A DNA stretch of 13,859 nucleotides from CAUPWF01 sp044425815 (lineage in GTDB: Bacteria; Bacillota; Clostridia; Lachnospirales; Lachnospiraceae): NCBI GenBank assembly GCA_044425815.1, contig JAWXVA010000064.1, positions 1 to 13,859 of the forward strand, written 5' to 3'. Under the pieces are notes generated by a model. It was given only the letters and a program-made list of their open reading frames with translations. It had not been told where the DNA came from and ran no database searches. The position numbers and the translations under genes are program-made. Below, one piece after another: positions 7,597-13,859 of the stretch. The first letter of the stretch is position 1. Every line of letters begins with the position of its first letter.

Positions 7597-8381
7597 GTGA
7601 ATTAGCGTTTTGTTCGGGGATAGGAAATAAGTTGAGAAATCATGAGAAGGTATGTGCATCTTGGATTCAGTCAGGGAGTGCTGTTAATGCAGAGATATTG
7701 GCTGAAGCGGGATTTGATATGGTTGTCATTGATATGGAGCATTCTCAAACAACACTTCCAGGATTAGTTTCAATGCTACAAGCGATGAAAGGTACTGGTT
7801 GTTTTTCTATGGTAAGAGTACCGTGGAACGATAAGGTTTGGATGAAACATGTTCTAGATTGTGGAGTTGAAGGAATACATGTACCCTATGTTTCGACTAG
7901 AGAAGAGGCGGAGCAAGCAGTTAGTTTTTGTAAATATCCATCACAGGGTGTTAGAGGTATAGCTGGAAGTCAAAGAGCTGTATGTTATGGGCAAAAAAAA
8001 GATGAATATTATAATCGTGCGAATAAAGATGGAATAGTGATGATTGCGATTGAAACACTGCAAGGAGTAGAAAATATTGATGAAATTGTAAATGTAGAAG
8101 GAGTAGATGGGATATTTATTGGTCCTGCAGATTTATCGACATCCATGGGATATTTGAATAATCCAGAAGAACCACATGTGCAGGAGGCAATTGCAAAAAT
8201 TGAAAAATGCGTATTTGCTTCAAGTAAATTTTTGGGCACGGTTGCAGCCAATATGAATGATGCTAAAGTTAAGTATAATAAAGGTTATGATTTATTGTAT
8301 CTTATGTCAGATGTAGTGGGGCTAATGAATATCTCAAAACAGGTGGTTAGTTCGTTCCAAGAATATAAAAAAGGAAAATAA
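7593..8381 (+). CDS. HpcH/HpaI-family class II aldolase (2-keto-3-deoxy-acid type)
   Basis: This is a metal-dependent pyruvate aldolase of 262 residues, close to the length of GarL and HpaI, which split 2-keto-3-deoxy sugar acids or 4-hydroxy-2-oxo acids into pyruvate and an aldehyde. The TIM-barrel motifs are complete: DMVVIDMEHSQ with His50 as the catalytic base, VRVPWND with Arg75 for pyruvate binding, QGVRGIAGSQRA (118-129), the metal ligand Glu154 in AIETLQG, and Asp180 in IGPADLS. These positions match the E. coli GarL active-site numbering closely (from memory: His50, Arg75, Glu153, Asp179). It overlaps the IclR gene by 4 bp and has GGAGAG just before its ATG. The aldehyde product is unknown: a glucarate/galactarate route or another deoxy-acid route fits equally well. 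Confidence 0.9.
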   Translation: MSELAFCSGIGNKLRNHEKVCASWIQSGSAVNAEILAEAGFDMVVIDMEHSQTTLPGLVSMLQAMKGTGCFSMVRVPWNDKVWMKHVLDCGVEGIHVPYVSTREEAEQAVSFCKYPSQGVRGIAGSQRAVCYGQKKDEYYNRANKDGIVMIAIETLQGVENIDEIVNVEGVDGIFIGPADLSTSMGYLNNPEEPHVQEAIAKIEKCVFASSKFLGTVAANMNDAKVKYNKGYDLLYLMSDVVGLMNISKQVVSSFQEYKKGK

Positions 8382-8411
8382 CTGGTAGGAAATTCATAAT
8401 ATTAGAATATA

Positions 8412-8450
8412 AAAAGCGTACACGCTAGTATCATGTGTACGCTTTTAGAG
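8412..8450. terminator. Bidirectional intrinsic terminator
   Basis: A 12-bp perfect stem (AAAAGCGTACAC at 8412-8423 with GTGTACGCTTTT at 8435-8446) encloses an 11-base loop. T-rich tails follow on both strands. It lies between the stops of the aldolase gene and the convergent GntR gene, 7 bases from the latter, and should serve both. Confidence 0.88.
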
Positions 8451-8452
8451 TT

Positions 8453-9121
8453 TTAATATGAGTTTAGAAACTTAGCGCTAATATCGGCATTGATTAATGA
8501 ACGTATTGCAGCATCACGAGAGTTTATTAAATGTTCTTCCATTAATTCCACAGAATTAGCAGTGCTTTTATGTAGTAAGGAATCTATAAGCTGTAAGTGC
8601 TCAGTAGTTGTAGGGGTTTGACGTTGATGTATATTGCTACCTGCGATAATTCTGAGTCGATTACTTTGGTTTAACACATGTTCCATATGCTTGGTGATAT
8701 ATGGATTAGGGCAAGCTTCATTAATGATGGAGTGTAACAGATGATCAATGGAGTAAAGTTTTATAAAGTGTTTATCATCAAGTAATTCTGGCGTTAATTG
8801 TAAGTAAATAGCTTCTAGCGAGGCTCGGTCAATATTTTGAATATAGTTTTTTATAATATAAGGCTCTGTTCGTAATCGTTCCTCAAAAATCATACTTACT
8901 TCACTAATACTTATATCCTTTACAATAATTCCTCGTTTGGGAAGAATTTGAATAAGTCCTTCTTGTTCTAATTTGCAAAGTGCCTCTCTAATCGGTGTAC
9001 GACTGATATCCATTTCTGAGATGAGTTCTGCTTCACTTAGAATTGTATTAGGCATATATACACAATTAATAATGTTTTGCTTTATGTAATCAAAAGCTTT
9101 TCCTTTTAAACTATATTCCAT
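8453..9121 (-). CDS. GntR-family regulator, FadR/FCD subfamily
   Basis: This is a transcription factor of 222 residues, normal for the FCD subfamily. The N-terminal winged HTH spans about 1-70, with the typical SEAELISEMDISRTPIREAL (29-48), LEQEGLIQILPKRG (51-64) and IIVKDIS. The helical FCD effector domain spans about 78-215. It retains the expected metal-binding set: Asp126 and His130 in DHLLH, His175 in TEHLQLID and His197 in MEEHL. FCD domains bind carboxylates such as sugar acids through this metal. The frame is open upstream to 9295, but the ATG at 9121 is chosen because AAAGGAG precedes it at ideal spacing, the GntR domain begins there, and the upstream extension would cover the divergent promoter region. 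It is transcribed divergently from the transporter operon and is very likely its regulator. Confidence 0.92.
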   Translation of the reverse strand: MEYSLKGKAFDYIKQNIINCVYMPNTILSEAELISEMDISRTPIREALCKLEQEGLIQILPKRGIIVKDISISEVSMIFEERLRTEPYIIKNYIQNIDRASLEAIYLQLTPELLDDKHFIKLYSIDHLLHSIINEACPNPYITKHMEHVLNQSNRLRIIAGSNIHQRQTPTTTEHLQLIDSLLHKSTANSVELMEEHLINSRDAAIRSLINADISAKFLNSY

Positions 9122-9136
9122 AATAATGCTCCTTTT

Positions 9137-9151
9137 TGGTCTAGTATACCA
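9137..9151. promoter_or_regulatory. Candidate GntR operator over the gntR -10
   Basis: TGGTCTAGTATACCA is a near-palindrome (6 of 7 arm positions) that covers the gntR -10 box. Its GTATAC core recurs in the sites at 9197-9206 and 9217-9226. Binding there would repress the regulator gene itself. Confidence 0.5.
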
Positions 9152-9171
9152 TTTGATGAAAGAAAAATCAA
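9143..9171 (-). promoter_or_regulatory. Promoter of the GntR-family regulator gene
   Basis: On the minus strand TTGATT (9166-9171) and TATACT (9143-9148) are separated by exactly 17 bp, and a TGG immediately upstream of the -10 makes an extended -10. The predicted transcript begins just upstream of the AAAGGAG site. Confidence 0.7.
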
Positions 9172-9176
9172 TAGAC

Positions 9177-9247
9177 TGATATATAAGATATATCAATTGT
9201 ATACAAGATGAATACATTGTATACTTAAATATTCTAGTATATACTAG
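9177..9247. promoter_or_regulatory. Cluster of four dyads upstream of the transporter operon (candidate operators)
   Basis: Four dyads lie in 71 bp: TGATATAT-AAG-ATATATCA (9177-9195), TTGTATACAA (9197-9206, perfect), TTGTATACTT (9217-9226) and CTAGTATATACTAG (9234-9247, perfect). The centres of the last three are about 20 and 19 bp apart, roughly two helical turns, so bound dimers would sit on one face of the DNA. TTGTATACAA fits the TNGTNNNACNA pattern known for FadR-type GntR operators. The sites overlap the -35 and -10 of the operon promoter. Confidence 0.6.
9217..9245 (+). promoter_or_regulatory. Promoter of the transporter operon
   Basis: TTGTAT (9217-9222) and TATACT (9240-9245) are 17 bp apart. 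A second overlapping pair with the same hexamers and spacing lies 20 bp upstream (TTGTAT 9197-9202, TATACT 9220-9225), so either or both could be used. Every hexamer lies inside a candidate operator dyad, which predicts repression by steric block. Confidence 0.65.
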
Positions 9248-9294
9248 AGACATAAAAGAAACGATAGATATGAAACAAGAGAGGAGAATTAACA

Positions 9295-10617
9295 ATGAAA
9301 AAATGTATTTTTAAAAAGCTTATTTGTGTAGGGATGAGCTTAACAATGGTAGGAGCAGCGCTTGTGGGATGCTCAGCTACTGCAGAGGTAAGTGGCGAGG
9401 TAGTAGAAGTAGTATTTTCTAACTTCCATGAGGAAGGTGCTTCGTCAAATATGTATGGAATATTAAATGATGCAGTTACAAGATTTAATGAAGATTTTGA
9501 AGGGGTGTACAAAATTGTAAATGAGCAAATGCCTCAAGAAACATATGAAACAAATATTAGTACACAAGCAGCAGCTGACGAATTACCAGATATGTTTATA
9601 CTAAAAGGAACACAAAGTAAAGAGTATGGAGAAATGGGAATGTTGATGGACTTGACAGAGCCTATCTCAGAATGGGGTATCGACGAAGTGCTTCGCGATG
9701 GTGTATTGGATGAACATTCAATAAATGGAAGTGTATATGGGATACCATATAAAACCGAAAGTTATGGATATTTATTCTATAATACTGAAATCTTTGCAGA
9801 GGCAGGAATTGAAGAATTTCCACAAACAGTAGATGAATTAATTGCAGCTTCTGAAAAAATAACAGCTGCTGGTTATACAACGGTAGCGCTAGGCGATAAA
9901 GATTTATGGCCAGCTGATTCACTTACTTTTAGTTCATTTGTAAATAAATACGTAGGTAATGATTGGACTCAAGAAATCGTAGATAAAACAGGAGAATCGA
10001 AATTTACAGACGAAGAATTTATTGCAGCATTAACAGATTTTCAAAAACTAGGAACAAGTGGCGTGTTTAATTCAAACTATTCAAGTATTGATAATGACGA
10101 AGCACTTCAGTTATATATGAATGGTGAAGCGGCTATTAAATCGGCTGGAGAGTGGGAAAACACAACGTTAAATAATACTGCACCTGAAATTGCAGAGGTT
10201 ACTGAAATAGCATTTTGGCCAGGATCAGGAACGGACAATGCTATTGATTCAGTAGAACAATCATCAGCATGGGGAATGGCACTTAATAGTAATCTTACAG
10301 ATGAACAAAAAGAATGCGCAATGGAATTCTTGACAAATTATGTAATAACAGATGAATGGGGTCAGGCAAGTTTAGAAGAAAATAATGTTACACCAGCATG
10401 GGAAGTAACAGAGTATGATGAGTCTACACTTAATCCTATTTCTGCTAAATTAATCGCAGCATCGGAAGAAGCAGTAGGTTGTGCTAACTGGGATGTAGTA
10501 TTGACAGTAAGTGTAAAAACAGTTTACCAACGTGGTTTACAAGAATTGTTATTAGGGCAGACGACTCCAGAAGAGCTTGGGGCTGATATGCAAGAAGCAT
10601 TTGAATTAGATTTATAA
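9295..10617 (+). CDS. Carbohydrate ABC transporter solute-binding lipoprotein (family 1)
   Basis: This is the extracytoplasmic binding protein of a CUT1-type sugar importer, 440 residues, typical of the family. The N-terminus is a lipoprotein signal peptide: basic MKKCIFKKL, a hydrophobic core, and the lipobox ALVGC with lipidation expected at Cys26. The mature protein starts with the usual first strand (VVEVVFSNF) and has DELPDMFIL (about 97-105), GSVYGIPYKTESYGYLFYNT (144-163), a hinge segment, YMNGEAAIKSAGEWE in the middle and a helical C-terminus, as in extracellular solute-binding protein family 1. GAGAGGAG precedes the ATG. It is the first gene of the operon and lies divergent to the GntR gene. 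A terminator-like hairpin separates it from the permease genes. The ligand is not evident; an oligosaccharide or sugar derivative is likely from the context. Confidence 0.92.
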   Translation: MKKCIFKKLICVGMSLTMVGAALVGCSATAEVSGEVVEVVFSNFHEEGASSNMYGILNDAVTRFNEDFEGVYKIVNEQMPQETYETNISTQAAADELPDMFILKGTQSKEYGEMGMLMDLTEPISEWGIDEVLRDGVLDEHSINGSVYGIPYKTESYGYLFYNTEIFAEAGIEEFPQTVDELIAASEKITAAGYTTVALGDKDLWPADSLTFSSFVNKYVGNDWTQEIVDKTGESKFTDEEFIAALTDFQKLGTSGVFNSNYSSIDNDEALQLYMNGEAAIKSAGEWENTTLNNTAPEIAEVTEIAFWPGSGTDNAIDSVEQSSAWGMALNSNLTDEQKECAMEFLTNYVITDEWGQASLEENNVTPAWEVTEYDESTLNPISAKLIAASEEAVGCANWDVVLTVSVKTVYQRGLQELLLGQTTPEELGADMQEAFELDL

Positions 10618-10649
10618 GGATTAAATAAAAGAAAATTTTATACTATAGT

Positions 10650-10685
10650 AAAAGGGAGTTTATCACGAAACTCCCTTTTGTAAAT
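10650..10685 (+). terminator. Intercistronic terminator/attenuator after the binding-protein gene
   Basis: A 12-bp perfect stem (AAAAGGGAGTTT at 10650-10661 with AAACTCCCTTTT at 10668-10679) with a 6-base loop is followed by a TTTT tail. It lies 32 bases after the binding-protein stop and 55 before the first permease. No convincing new promoter follows (a TATAAT at 10693 lacks a -35), so partial read-through is likely. That would give more binding protein than permease. Confidence 0.8.
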
Positions 10686-10734
10686 TAGTATCTATAATTA
10701 AATGTATGGTGAAATATTGACAAGGAGAATGTAG

Positions 10735-11616
10735 ATGAACAAAAAAATAGAAATTAAGACAAGCACTGCATATAAATATATTATGCCAAGTTTTATCGTA
10801 TTTTGCATAGCACTTATCATGCCGATTTTTATTGCTCTAGGGATTAGCTTTACAAGTTGGCGAGGTGGACCGGTAATAGAATGGAATGGTATAGATAATT
10901 ATATTAGTATATTAAAGGATGACTCCTTCTGGGAAGCGTTCTTACACAATTTGCAGTTTATAGTTACGTTGATGATATCGCAAATAGGTTGTGCGTTTGC
11001 ACTGGCACTAATATATCAAAGCAAGTTTATTAAGTTGAAAGAGGTACACAGGCGTATAGTGTTTCTACCAGCCATTTTAGCACCACTGGTAGTAGGGGCA
11101 GTGTGGCAATTGGTTTATCGTACAGATATTGGTTTTATTGCAGGAATATTGGAAAAGATAGGGAAGGAAGAATGGATATTACCGTGGTTAGATGACGTTA
11201 ATTTGGTTATACCAGCTATTTGTATTACTCTTACGTGGCAATATGTAGGACAATATAGCATTATATTAACTGCTGGGATGCAAAATATAGGACCTGAATT
11301 AAGTGAGGCTGCACAAATTGACGGTGCTAATGCTTTTCAAAGAGCAATGCATATAACATTTCCACTTTTGAAACCTACTATTATAGTATGTAGTACCATG
11401 TGTATTGCAGGCTGTATGAAGATGTTTGATATTATTATTAGTATGTCGGGTGGTGGACCGGGAAGTGCATCTGTTGTTACAGCTGTATATGCATATGAGT
11501 TAGCGTTTGTATCTCAACGACTAGGGTATGCATCTGCGGCGGCAATATGTATGGTTATACTTAGCTTGACAATGATTATAATTTCTAGAAAACTTTTATC
11601 AGGAGGTGATGACTAG
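10735..11616 (+). CDS. Sugar ABC transporter permease (MalF/UgpA/LacF type)
   Basis: This is the first membrane subunit of the CUT1 importer, 293 residues. About six transmembrane segments are visible, near residues 15-38, 72-95, 107-128, 156-178, 214-236 and 262-284. The cytoplasmic EAA loop at about 191-213 (EAAQIDGANAFQRAMHITFP and following) couples the permease to the ATPase. The ATG is preceded by AAGGAGAA. The gene ends 2 bp before the second permease gene, and their heterodimer is expected to form the channel. No ATPase gene occurs in the window, so a shared MsmK/UgpC-type ATPase encoded elsewhere is likely, as is common in Gram-positive CUT1 systems. Confidence 0.93.
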   Translation: MNKKIEIKTSTAYKYIMPSFIVFCIALIMPIFIALGISFTSWRGGPVIEWNGIDNYISILKDDSFWEAFLHNLQFIVTLMISQIGCAFALALIYQSKFIKLKEVHRRIVFLPAILAPLVVGAVWQLVYRTDIGFIAGILEKIGKEEWILPWLDDVNLVIPAICITLTWQYVGQYSIILTAGMQNIGPELSEAAQIDGANAFQRAMHITFPLLKPTIIVCSTMCIAGCMKMFDIIISMSGGGPGSASVVTAVYAYELAFVSQRLGYASAAAICMVILSLTMIIISRKLLSGGDD

Positions 11617-11618
11617 TT

Positions 11619-12458
11619 ATGAAAGATAAAAAACTCAAAAAAGGTATATTATATATTACTTCGAATCTTCTTAGTTGGGGAATTACTATAACATGTATTT
11701 TCCCTATAGTTTGGTTACTTTATTCGTCGTTAAAGACAAAAGAAGAATTTTTACTTGATACACTATCTTTGCCGACAGAGCTACAAATAGGTAACTACAT
11801 TCAGGCCTTTAAGATAGGAAATTTATGGCTAGCAATGGGAAATAGCGCATTCTATACAGGATTAAATATAGTATTGGTTTGTATTTCGGCATTAGTAGTT
11901 GGGTATTTTATGGCTAGATTTACATTTAAAGGGAAAAAAGTTATTTACTTTACATACATGCTTGGAATGCTTATTCCACTATATGCATTATTAGTACCAG
12001 TTTTTGTTCAGTATAAAGTGTTAGGAGTGTTAAATACACGTATTCCTATCATAATTACATATTATGCAATGTGTATGCCAATTGCTATATTTTTGTGTGA
12101 AAGTTTTATTCAAGGGATTCCATATGAATTAGATGAAGCATCTGTAGTAGATGGATGTACATTGAGTCAAAGGCTTGCTTTGATTATTTTTCCTCTAACA
12201 AAGCCGATATTGGCCACGGTAGCAATATTAACAATGTTAAGCTCTTGGAATGAATATGGATTTGCGGCTGTTTTAACATCTGATTCATCATTACGAACAG
12301 TATCGGTAGCGATGAAGAGTTTTAGTAGTGGATCAGAGGTAGAATATACATTCTTAATGGCGGGACTTTTTGCAGCATCATTGCCGCTACTCATAATATA
12401 CACACTTTTTAGTAAGCAAGTAGTAAAGGGAATGGTAGCAGGAGCGGTAAAAGGTTAA
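11619..12458 (+). CDS. Sugar ABC transporter permease (MalG/UgpE/LacG type)
   Basis: This is the second membrane subunit of the importer, 279 residues. It has a short basic N-terminus (MKDKKLKKG) and about six transmembrane segments, near 12-35, 74-98, 108-130, 141-162, 188-212 and 243-265. The EAA loop begins at ELDEASVVDGCTLSQRLALI (170-189) and ends in FPLTKP. The loop matches the consensus, with Ser and Cys in place of Ala in two positions. The start follows the previous stop by 2 bases; the ribosome binding site AGGAGGTGAT (11601-11610) lies inside the end of the upstream gene, so the two are tightly coupled. It is followed, after 36 bp, by the enolase-superfamily gene. Confidence 0.93.
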   Translation: MKDKKLKKGILYITSNLLSWGITITCIFPIVWLLYSSLKTKEEFLLDTLSLPTELQIGNYIQAFKIGNLWLAMGNSAFYTGLNIVLVCISALVVGYFMARFTFKGKKVIYFTYMLGMLIPLYALLVPVFVQYKVLGVLNTRIPIIITYYAMCMPIAIFLCESFIQGIPYELDEASVVDGCTLSQRLALIIFPLTKPILATVAILTMLSSWNEYGFAAVLTSDSSLRTVSVAMKSFSSGSEVEYTFLMAGLFAASLPLLIIYTLFSKQVVKGMVAGAVKG

Positions 12459-12494
12459 GATGAATTTATACCTTATTTGTGAAAGGGGAATTTT

Positions 12495-13667
12495 GTGAAA
12501 ATTACAAATATACAGGCTGTTAGCCTGAAATATAATTATAAAGAACCAATAGCAGACGGATGTACGCCATGTAGTGCAAGGGGATCAGTAATTGTTATAG
12601 TAGAAACGGATTCAGAACTATTTGGAATCGGAGAAGCTGCTACATTTGGTGCAGATGTTAGAGTTATGAAGACCATTATTGAATTACAGCTAAAACCATT
12701 ATTAATAGGAGAGAATCCTTTGAATATTGAAATGTTGTGGAATAAAATGGTATGGAGAAATTGGTCTTCTGGACGTCGTGGAATGATAATGGGTGGAATT
12801 AGTGGAATTGATATTGCGTTGTGGGACTTATTAGGAAAAGTAGCTAAAATGCCATTATATCAGTTGTTAGGCGCAAACACACAGAGTGTTCTAGGCTATG
12901 CAAGTGCAGGGTTTTATGCAAAAGATAAAACGCTTGAAGACCTTAAACGAGAAATGGAATCCTACGCGAAAAGTGGATTTACAGCATTCAAAATGAAAAT
13001 TGGTTGCGTTAATGATATCCTATGCTCACCACATCGTTATATGAATGGAGAATCACATAAATTAAAAATGGAGCAAGACATTTGTCGTATCGAATGTGTA
13101 CGTGAAGCAATTGCAAAAGAGGATTTATTGATGCTGGATATGAATGGAACATGGAATGTAGGAGATGTGTTAAAGAATCAAAGTGTTTTTGAAGAAAATA
13201 ATATTTATTTTATAGAGGAACCAATTAGAAGTGACAATATAACAGGGTATTGTGAATTGACATCTAAACTTGAAAAAACAATGGTAGCTGGGATTGAGTC
13301 AGAACAAGGCTTGAGCAGATACAGAGAACTACTTGATTTAGGCGCAATAGATATAGTTCAAGCTAATATTGGTTGGGCTGGAGGCATTACAGGTGGAAAG
13401 CAGATAGCTTCATTAGCGTTAGCACACAACAAGTTGTTTGTTCCACATACATTTTTTTCGGCAGTTCTAAATACAGTAAATGTCCATATGGCTGCTTCTT
13501 ATAGTAATGTTCCGTTTGTAGAGTGCGAATTGAATGAAAATCCATTGAGGACAGAAATGCTGAAAAATCCATTGGAAGTTGATGATAATGCAAATATTTG
13601 GTTAAATGACAAACCAGGATTGGGTATCGAAATAGATTGGGATAAAATGAACCAATATATAATATAG
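12495..13667 (+). CDS. Mandelate racemase/muconate lactonizing enzyme family protein (sugar-acid dehydratase or cycloisomerase)
   Basis: This is an enolase-superfamily enzyme of 390 residues, which abstracts the proton next to a carboxylate. The capping domain is at about 1-125, and GISGIDIALWDLLGK (101-115) is typical of the family. The barrel carries the KxK pair Lys166 and Lys168 (FKMKIG), Mg2+ ligands Asp215 (LDMNG), Glu241 (IEEP) and Glu268 (AGIES), and His318 (VPHTFFSA). This places it in the mandelate racemase subgroup, which includes acid-sugar dehydratases. At the place where the His-Asp dyad Asp is expected (usual QPD before GGIT) the protein has QAN, with Asn291. An extra segment at about 171-192 follows the KxK strand. 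The GTG start is fixed by AAAGGGGAA. Gene context suggests an aldonate or anhydro-aldonate as substrate; the exact reaction is open. Confidence 0.9.
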   Translation: MKITNIQAVSLKYNYKEPIADGCTPCSARGSVIVIVETDSELFGIGEAATFGADVRVMKTIIELQLKPLLIGENPLNIEMLWNKMVWRNWSSGRRGMIMGGISGIDIALWDLLGKVAKMPLYQLLGANTQSVLGYASAGFYAKDKTLEDLKREMESYAKSGFTAFKMKIGCVNDILCSPHRYMNGESHKLKMEQDICRIECVREAIAKEDLLMLDMNGTWNVGDVLKNQSVFEENNIYFIEEPIRSDNITGYCELTSKLEKTMVAGIESEQGLSRYRELLDLGAIDIVQANIGWAGGITGGKQIASLALAHNKLFVPHTFFSAVLNTVNVHMAASYSNVPFVECELNENPLRTEMLKNPLEVDDNANIWLNDKPGLGIEIDWDKMNQYII

Positions 13668-13698
13668 ATAATAAAAGAAAGAATTACGAGGTCAAATA

Positions 13699-13859
13699 AT
13701 GAAAAAAAGCAAAGCATCACTTAGAGCAGAGAGTTATAAAAATTATGGTGAAGAATGGTTTGGTGGATTTATTTATACAGAGTTGAAAGGGCTCGGTTAT
13801 GAGGAAGGTATTCATAGAAGAGATCCAAGTAGTATATTATGTGTAGATGGAAGATATTA
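13699..13859 (+). CDS. Putative GH43/GH117-like beta-propeller glycosidase (5' end only)
   Basis: The gene begins at ATG 13699 after GAGGT and runs off the window; 53 codons are visible. The N-terminus has no signal peptide. It reads MKKSKASLRAESY, then FIYTELKGLGYEEG, then HRRDPSSILCVDGRY. The RRDPS-x-x-x-VDG-x-Y block resembles the first blade of five-bladed beta-propeller glycosidases, particularly the GH117-related and GH43-like proteins, where the Asp in RRDP acts in catalysis or substrate binding. This is recalled family knowledge and rests on a short stretch. It lies 31 bp after the enolase-superfamily gene in the same direction, so it should be part of the transporter operon and act on imported sugar inside the cell. 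Confidence 0.55.
   Translation, partial: MKKSKASLRAESYKNYGEEWFGGFIYTELKGLGYEEGIHRRDPSSILCVDGRY

Noticed and set aside
9122..9295. 58-residue upstream extension of the GntR-family protein
   Set aside because: The extension lies over the promoter and operator region, has no ribosome binding site at its ATG, and the internal ATG at 9121 has an ideal AAAGGAG.
10676..10698. Promoter in front of the first permease gene (TATAAT at 10693-10698)
   Set aside because: No -35 element at 16-18 bp; the expected position falls in the terminator stem.
1..13859. CRISPR arrays, tRNA or rRNA genes, phage or plasmid genes
   Set aside because: No regularly spaced repeats, cloverleaf-like sequences, rRNA segments, integrase, terminase or replication genes were seen in any part.

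Overview
The window is AT-rich chromosomal DNA (by eye about 35-38% G+C) with strong AAGGAGG-type ribosome binding sites, TTG and GTG starts, a lipoprotein signal peptide and a carbohydrate ABC transporter of the CUT1 type without its own ATPase. This points to a low-GC Gram-positive anaerobe, most likely a plant- or gut-associated clostridium of the Lachnospiraceae. The family assignment is an inference from gene style, not from a marker gene.

Region 1 (1-6280) is mostly housekeeping. A WYL-domain transcription regulator (230-1213, +) converges on a four-gene minus-strand cluster. In transcription order this is nicotinate phosphoribosyltransferase (pncB), D-Ala-D-Ala ligase (ddl), MurF ligase (murF) and a Cof-type HAD phosphatase. 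The cluster begins at an extended -10 promoter near 6186-6214 and probably ends at a weak hairpin near 1195-1234. It joins NAD salvage to the last two cytoplasmic steps of D-Ala-D-Ala incorporation into the peptidoglycan precursor.

Region 2 (6136-6789) is a 650-base stretch without an intact gene. It holds a roughly 175-bp imperfect inverted repeat with an 18-bp perfect outer arm, resembling a MITE or other mobile hairpin element. Directly beside it lies what reads as a decayed 3' part of a Fur-family regulator, with a zinc-site-like HYHAICVKCG and a frameshift. A promoter for the next operon follows.

Region 3 (6790-13859) is a carbohydrate or acid-sugar catabolic island. An IclR-type regulator is translationally coupled to a HpcH/HpaI-type 2-keto-3-deoxy-sugar-acid aldolase, and this unit ends at a bidirectional terminator shared with a convergent GntR/FCD regulator. 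The GntR gene is divergent from a transporter operon: solute-binding lipoprotein, an intergenic terminator that probably lowers downstream expression, two permeases, a mandelate-racemase-type enolase-superfamily enzyme, and the beginning of a protein resembling GH43/GH117-like beta-propeller glycosidases. The 173-bp divergent region contains five short dyads, three of them about 20 bp apart, lying on the -35 and -10 elements of both promoters. This is a strong candidate for GntR repression and autoregulation.

Taken together, Region 3 suggests uptake of a small oligosaccharide or sugar acid, hydrolysis by the putative glycosidase, dehydration or cycloisomerisation of an aldonate by the enolase-superfamily enzyme, and retro-aldol cleavage of the resulting 2-keto-3-deoxy acid. 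The enolase-superfamily enzyme is unusual: it keeps the KxK lysines, three metal ligands and the catalytic His, but has Asn where the His-Asp dyad normally has Asp. The substrate cannot be read from the sequence. An anhydro-sugar or uronate route is a hypothesis.
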